8,617 nt of DNA from assembly GCF_946885855.1 (NCBI RefSeq), contig NZ_CAMPHH010000145.1, positions 1-8,617 of the forward strand. Direction: 5' to 3'. Under the pieces are notes generated by a model. The model had not been told where the DNA came from. It made no database searches and saw nothing but the letters and a program-made list of their open reading frames with translations. The translations under genes were made by a program, and so were the position numbers. Every line of letters starts with the position of its first letter. Positions within the stretch are counted from its first letter, which is position 1. This DNA comes from an uncultured Actinotalea sp. Lineage in GTDB: Bacteria > Actinomycetota > Actinomycetes > Actinomycetales > Cellulomonadaceae. Positions 5,612 through 8,617 of the stretch are shown here, in pieces.

Positions 5612-7258
5612 TCAGTCGGCGGGGACCTCCGTGACCTGACCCGCCTCGACGTGCCAGCGCCGGGTGAGGCGCACCGTCTCGAGCATCCGCCGGTCGTGCG
5701 TGACGAGCAGGATCGTCCCGTCGAAGGACTCCAGCGCCTGCTCGAGCTGCTCGATCGCGGGCAGGTCCAAGTGGTTCGTCGGCTCGTCGAGCACGAGCAG
5801 GTTGACCCCGCGCGCCTGCAGCAGCGCGAGCGCGGCGCGCGTCCGCTCGCCCGGCGACAGCGAGCCGGCGGGCCGGTCGACGTGGTGGACGCCCAGGCCG
5901 AACTTCGCCAGCAGGGTCCGCACGTCCGCCGTCGGCCAGTCGGGCACCTGGTCCCCGAACGCCCGCCCGAGGGGCGCCTCGCCCTCGAACGCGGCACGGG
6001 CCTGGTCCACCTCCCCGACGAGCACGCCCGAGCCGAGCTCCGCGGCGCCCACCGTCGGCGCCACCCGGCCGAGCAGCAGCCCGAGCAGGGTCGACTTGCC
6101 CGCCCCGTTCGGCCCGGTGACCGCGACGCGGTCCTGCCAGTCGAGCTGGAGGTCCACCGGCCCGAGCCGGAAGCCACCGCGGTCGACGACGGCGCCGCGC
6201 GCCACCGCGACCACCGCACCCGAGCGGGGGCCGGCCGCGATGGACATCTGGAGCTGCCACTCCTTGCGCGGCTCGTCGACGACCTCCAGGCGCTCGATCG
6301 CCTTCTCCGTCTGCCGGGCCTTCGCCGCCTGCTTCTCGGACGTCTCGCCGCGGAAGTGCTTGAGGAACTTGTCGTTGTCCGTCGCCTTGCGCCGGGCGTT
6401 GCGGACGCCCTTCTCCATCCACGCCCGCTGCATGCGCGCGCGGGACTGGAGCGAGTCCCGCCGCGCCGCGTACTCCTCGTACGCCTCCCGCGCCCGGCGG
6501 CGCAGCACCGACCGCTCCTCGAGGTAGGCGTCGTAGGTGCCGCCGTAGACGACGACGCGCTGGAGGCTGCGGTCGATCTCCACCACGGTGGTGACGGTGC
6601 GGCTGAGGAACTCACGGTCGTGGCTGACGACGACGACCGGCGCCTCGGCCTCCTGCACGAACCGCTCGAGCAGGTCCAGCCCGTGGGCGTCGAGGTCGTT
6701 CGTCGGCTCGTCGAGCAGGTAGAGGTCGAACCGGGACAGCAGGAGGGCCGCCAACCCCACCCGTGCCGCCTCGCCGCCGGACAGGGCCGTCATGGCCAGG
6801 TCGAGGTCGACGGTCAGCCCGAGGTCGTCCGCGACGGTCCCGAGCCGGGCGTCGAGGTCCGCGCCGCCCAGGGCGAGCCACGTCTCCAGGGCGTCGGCGT
6901 AGGCGTCGTCGGACCCGGGTGCGCCGACGGCCAGCGCATCCGCCGCCGCGTCCATGGCCGCCTGGGCGGGCGCGACGCCCGTGCGGCGGGCGAGGTGCTC
7001 CCGGACGGTCTCACCCGGCACCCGCTCGACCTCCTGGGCGAGCAGCCCGAGCCGGGCGTGCGGCGGGGAGACGGACACGGCGCCGTCGTCGGGCGCGCGC
7101 AGGCCGGCGAGGATGTGCAGGAGCGTGGACTTGCCGGCGCCGTTGGGGCCGACGAGCCCGACGACGTCGCCCGGCGCGACGACCAGGTCGACGCCCGAGA
7201 ACAGCGCCCGCTGCCCGAAGCCCGCACCGACACCCTTGGCCTGGACGGTGGCTGACAT
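5612..7258 (-). CDS. ABC-F family ATPase (ribosome-associated, duplicated ATP-binding cassette)
   Basis: A 548-residue soluble protein with two ABC ATPase domains and no transmembrane segment. Domain 1: Walker A GPNGAGKST (37-45), signature LSGGE (159-163), Walker B LYLLDEPTND with E184, H-loop His213. Domain 2: Walker A GPNGAGKST (382-390), signature LSPGE (467-471), Walker B LLVLDEPTNH with E492, H-loop His521. Residues ~240-345 are an Arg/Lys/Glu-rich helical linker, the P-site tRNA interaction motif region of ABC-F proteins. These proteins bind the ribosomal E site and change translation; some protect against antibiotics and others, like EttA, tune translation. The linker alone does not tell me which, so no symbol is given. 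ATG 7258 has GGGAGGA (7266-7272) 7 bases upstream. It starts 32 bp after the rRNA methyltransferase gene and is followed by the hydrolase gene; all catalytic motifs are intact. Confidence 0.95.
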   Translation of the reverse strand: MSATVQAKGVGAGFGQRALFSGVDLVVAPGDVVGLVGPNGAGKSTLLHILAGLRAPDDGAVSVSPPHARLGLLAQEVERVPGETVREHLARRTGVAPAQAAMDAAADALAVGAPGSDDAYADALETWLALGGADLDARLGTVADDLGLTVDLDLAMTALSGGEAARVGLAALLLSRFDLYLLDEPTNDLDAHGLDLLERFVQEAEAPVVVVSHDREFLSRTVTTVVEIDRSLQRVVVYGGTYDAYLEERSVLRRRAREAYEEYAARRDSLQSRARMQRAWMEKGVRNARRKATDNDKFLKHFRGETSEKQAAKARQTEKAIERLEVVDEPRKEWQLQMSIAAGPRSGAVVAVARGAVVDRGGFRLGPVDLQLDWQDRVAVTGPNGAGKSTLLGLLLGRVAPTVGAAELGSGVLVGEVDQARAAFEGEAPLGRAFGDQVPDWPTADVRTLLAKFGLGVHHVDRPAGSLSPGERTRAALALLQARGVNLLVLDEPTNHLDLPAIEQLEQALESFDGTILLVTHDRRMLETVRLTRRWHVEAGQVTEVPAD

Positions 7259-7265
7259 GGGTCCA

Positions 7266-7272
7266 TCCTCCC
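7266..7272 (-). promoter_or_regulatory. Ribosome binding site of the ABC-F gene
   Basis: Minus-strand GGGAGGA lies 7 bases before ATG 7258, inside the 32-bp gap after the methyltransferase stop. It supports translation from a shared transcript. Confidence 0.65.
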
Positions 7273-7290
7273 GCCCCCTCGGGCGACGCC

Positions 7291-8595
7291 CTACGTCTTA
7301 TCCGACGCCGCGGCCCGCGTCGACACCGTCACGGTGAACTTGGGGGTGCGGTGGACCTGACGCGTCGGCCCGACGAGCCGCTCGAGCACCGGCCGGTAGC
7401 GCAGGTGGGAGTTCCACACCGTCCACAGCTCACCGCCCGGCCGGAGCGCGCGGCCGGCCTCGGCCACGAGGTGCTCCGCGAGGCCGGTGTGCACGGCCGG
7501 GCCCGCGTGGAACGGCGGGTTGAGCACGACGAGGTCGACGCTCGCGTCGGCGACCGCCGCCAGGCCGTGGTCCCGGCGCACCGTCACGCGGTCCGCCACG
7601 CCGTTCGCCTGCGCGGTCGCCCGGGCGGACGCGACCGCGGCCGCCGACACGTCCGTCGCGAGGACGGTCGCCCCGGGCCGGGCGCGCGCCAGGACCGCTG
7701 CGACGACCCCCGTGCCGCAGCCGAGGTCCACCACCGACGACGCCCCCGGCGCCGCCCGGTCGAGGAAGGGCAGCAGCGCGCGGGTGCCGATGTCGACCCG
7801 AGCGCCGGCGAAGGCCCCGGGGTAGGCGCACACGGTGACGTCGACACCGGCGTCGCGCTCGCAGACCGGTCGGCCCCACCGGGTCGACGTCGCCTCGTCC
7901 GCGGGCGCGGCGGCGCCGGCCGGCACCGGCGCGGTGGACGAGGCGACGTCGGCGCCCGGGCCCACCGCGACGCCGTCGGCGGCCGGGCGCGGGCCGCGGG
8001 CCTCGAGGACGCGGGACTTCTGGCGGGCCAGGTGCGCGTGCACGTCGGTGAAGTGGCGCGCCAGCACGGCGTTCATCCCGTGCGTCATGTGCTTGACGCG
8101 GCCGCCGGCGAGCAGCACCACGTCCGGGGCGGCGTGGGCGGCGACGAGCGCGGCGACGTCGTCGAGCACGTCGAGCGACCGGGGCAGCTGGAGCAGCACG
8201 ACGCGGGCGCCGCGGACGAGCTCCGGCGTGAAGGGGAGGGCCTGCCACGCGTCCGCGGCGACCCCCGTGCGCGCCGCGTTGGCCGCGAGCGCGAGCTCAC
8301 CGGTCAGCAGGTCCTGGTGCACCCGCACGCCGGCCGCGCCGTGGAGCGCGATCGCACCGAGCGTCAGCGCGCCGTACCGGTCGCCGATGACGACCAGCCC
8401 GTCGTCGGGGGTGGTTCCTGCCCGCAACACGCCGGTGCCGCTGGTGCCGCCGGTGAGCCGCGCGAGCACGGGCGCGGCCTCGTCGAGCAGCAGGCGGTCG
8501 GTCGCGTCGACGGCCACGAGCTCGGGGGCCTCGACGTCGGGGTCCCGCCGCAGCGCGTCGAAGGAGAAGTCTGCCGGGGAGGGAGGGGACGTCAC
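7291..8595 (-). CDS. rlmG: RlmG-like 23S rRNA (guanine-N2) methyltransferase
   Basis: A 434-residue two-domain class I methyltransferase. The N-terminal half (about 1-200) is the degenerate methyltransferase-like domain of RlmG/RsmC proteins, with VVIGDRYGALTL (68-79), LLQLPRSLDVLDD (134-146) and LLAGGRVKHM (161-170) lining up with E. coli RlmG as I recall it. The C-terminal half holds the S-adenosylmethionine motif VVDLGCGTG (288-296), an acidic residue at D315 and the catalytic NPPF (359-362) typical of N2-guanine methylation. RlmG methylates G1835 of 23S rRNA in E. coli; RsmC, which acts on 16S G1207, is the close alternative. An Ala/Pro-rich stretch (about 203-237) joins the domains. GTG 8595 lacks a ribosome binding site but has TACCCT (8607-8602) exactly 6 bases before it, suggesting a leaderless message. 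It is first in the run with the ABC-F and hydrolase genes. Confidence 0.88.
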   Translation of the reverse strand: MTSPPSPADFSFDALRRDPDVEAPELVAVDATDRLLLDEAAPVLARLTGGTSGTGVLRAGTTPDDGLVVIGDRYGALTLGAIALHGAAGVRVHQDLLTGELALAANAARTGVAADAWQALPFTPELVRGARVVLLQLPRSLDVLDDVAALVAAHAAPDVVLLAGGRVKHMTHGMNAVLARHFTDVHAHLARQKSRVLEARGPRPAADGVAVGPGADVASSTAPVPAGAAAPADEATSTRWGRPVCERDAGVDVTVCAYPGAFAGARVDIGTRALLPFLDRAAPGASSVVDLGCGTGVVAAVLARARPGATVLATDVSAAAVASARATAQANGVADRVTVRRDHGLAAVADASVDLVVLNPPFHAGPAVHTGLAEHLVAEAGRALRPGGELWTVWNSHLRYRPVLERLVGPTRQVHRTPKFTVTVSTRAAASDKT

Positions 8596-8607
8596 CGTCC
8601 GAGGGTA
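8596..8607 (-). promoter_or_regulatory. Putative -10 box and leaderless start of the rlmG-like gene
   Basis: On the minus strand, TACCCT (8607-8602) matches TAnnnT and is followed by CGGACG and then GTG, so transcription would begin at or next to the start codon. No Shine-Dalgarno motif is visible. The -35 region lies beyond the window edge. Confidence 0.45.
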
Positions 8608-8617
8608 GGTGCGGGGG

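Noticed and set aside
5566..6615. Fusion of the hydrolase to an upstream 350-residue segment
   Set aside because: The upstream part is an out-of-frame reading of the ABC-F gene, rich in Arg and Ser; the hydrolase has its own ribosome binding site and GTG start.
5651..7255. A 534-residue plus-strand open frame opposite the ABC-F gene
   Set aside because: Composition-driven shadow; the minus strand holds two complete sets of ATPase motifs.
5612..7258. Calling the ABC-F protein an antibiotic-resistance factor
   Set aside because: The motifs only show the ABC-F family; resistance and housekeeping members cannot be told apart by eye here.

Overview
The window comes from the chromosome of a very G+C-rich bacterium. 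Nearly every wobble position in the real genes is G or C, there is a lipobox lipoprotein, and at least one start looks leaderless with a TAnnnT-type -10 box. This fits a high-GC actinobacterium, perhaps of the Micrococcales (Cellulomonas-like) type; the taxon is inference. I saw no tRNA, rRNA, CRISPR array, insertion sequence or phage gene. The long open frames opposite the real genes are composition artefacts.

Layout. (1) 1-1150: a four-cysteine single-pass membrane protein (minus, 63-725) with a hairpin just past its stop, and a divergent 72-residue candidate two-helix membrane protein (plus, 834-1052). A 15-bp-stem hairpin (1085-1128) closes the small gene against the next, convergent gene. 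(2) 1151-3905: two divergent genes for exported proteins, a 612-residue LVIVD-repeat (beta-propeller-like) protein (minus) and a 253-residue DUF305 lipoprotein with a His/Gly/Asp-rich insert (plus). They share a 154-bp promoter region holding a small palindrome. (3) 3933-4748: a YdfG-type short-chain dehydrogenase (minus), with a 12-bp-stem hairpin upstream. (4) 4861-8595: a tightly spaced minus-strand run, RlmG-like 23S rRNA methyltransferase, then ABC-F ATPase, then alpha/beta hydrolase, with gaps of 32 and 46 bp. It is probably one transcript.

How the genes may work together. The methyltransferase and the ABC-F protein both point to the ribosome, so that operon may serve ribosome modification or translation maintenance; the hydrolase's part is unknown. 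The LVIVD and DUF305 proteins both go outside the membrane and both carry repeated histidines. A joint envelope metal-handling role, for example copper, is a reasonable but untested idea. The remaining genes look like housekeeping or orphan genes. I found no clear new defence or mobile system; the LVIVD/DUF305 pair and the rRNA methyltransferase/ABC-F operon are the parts most worth following up.
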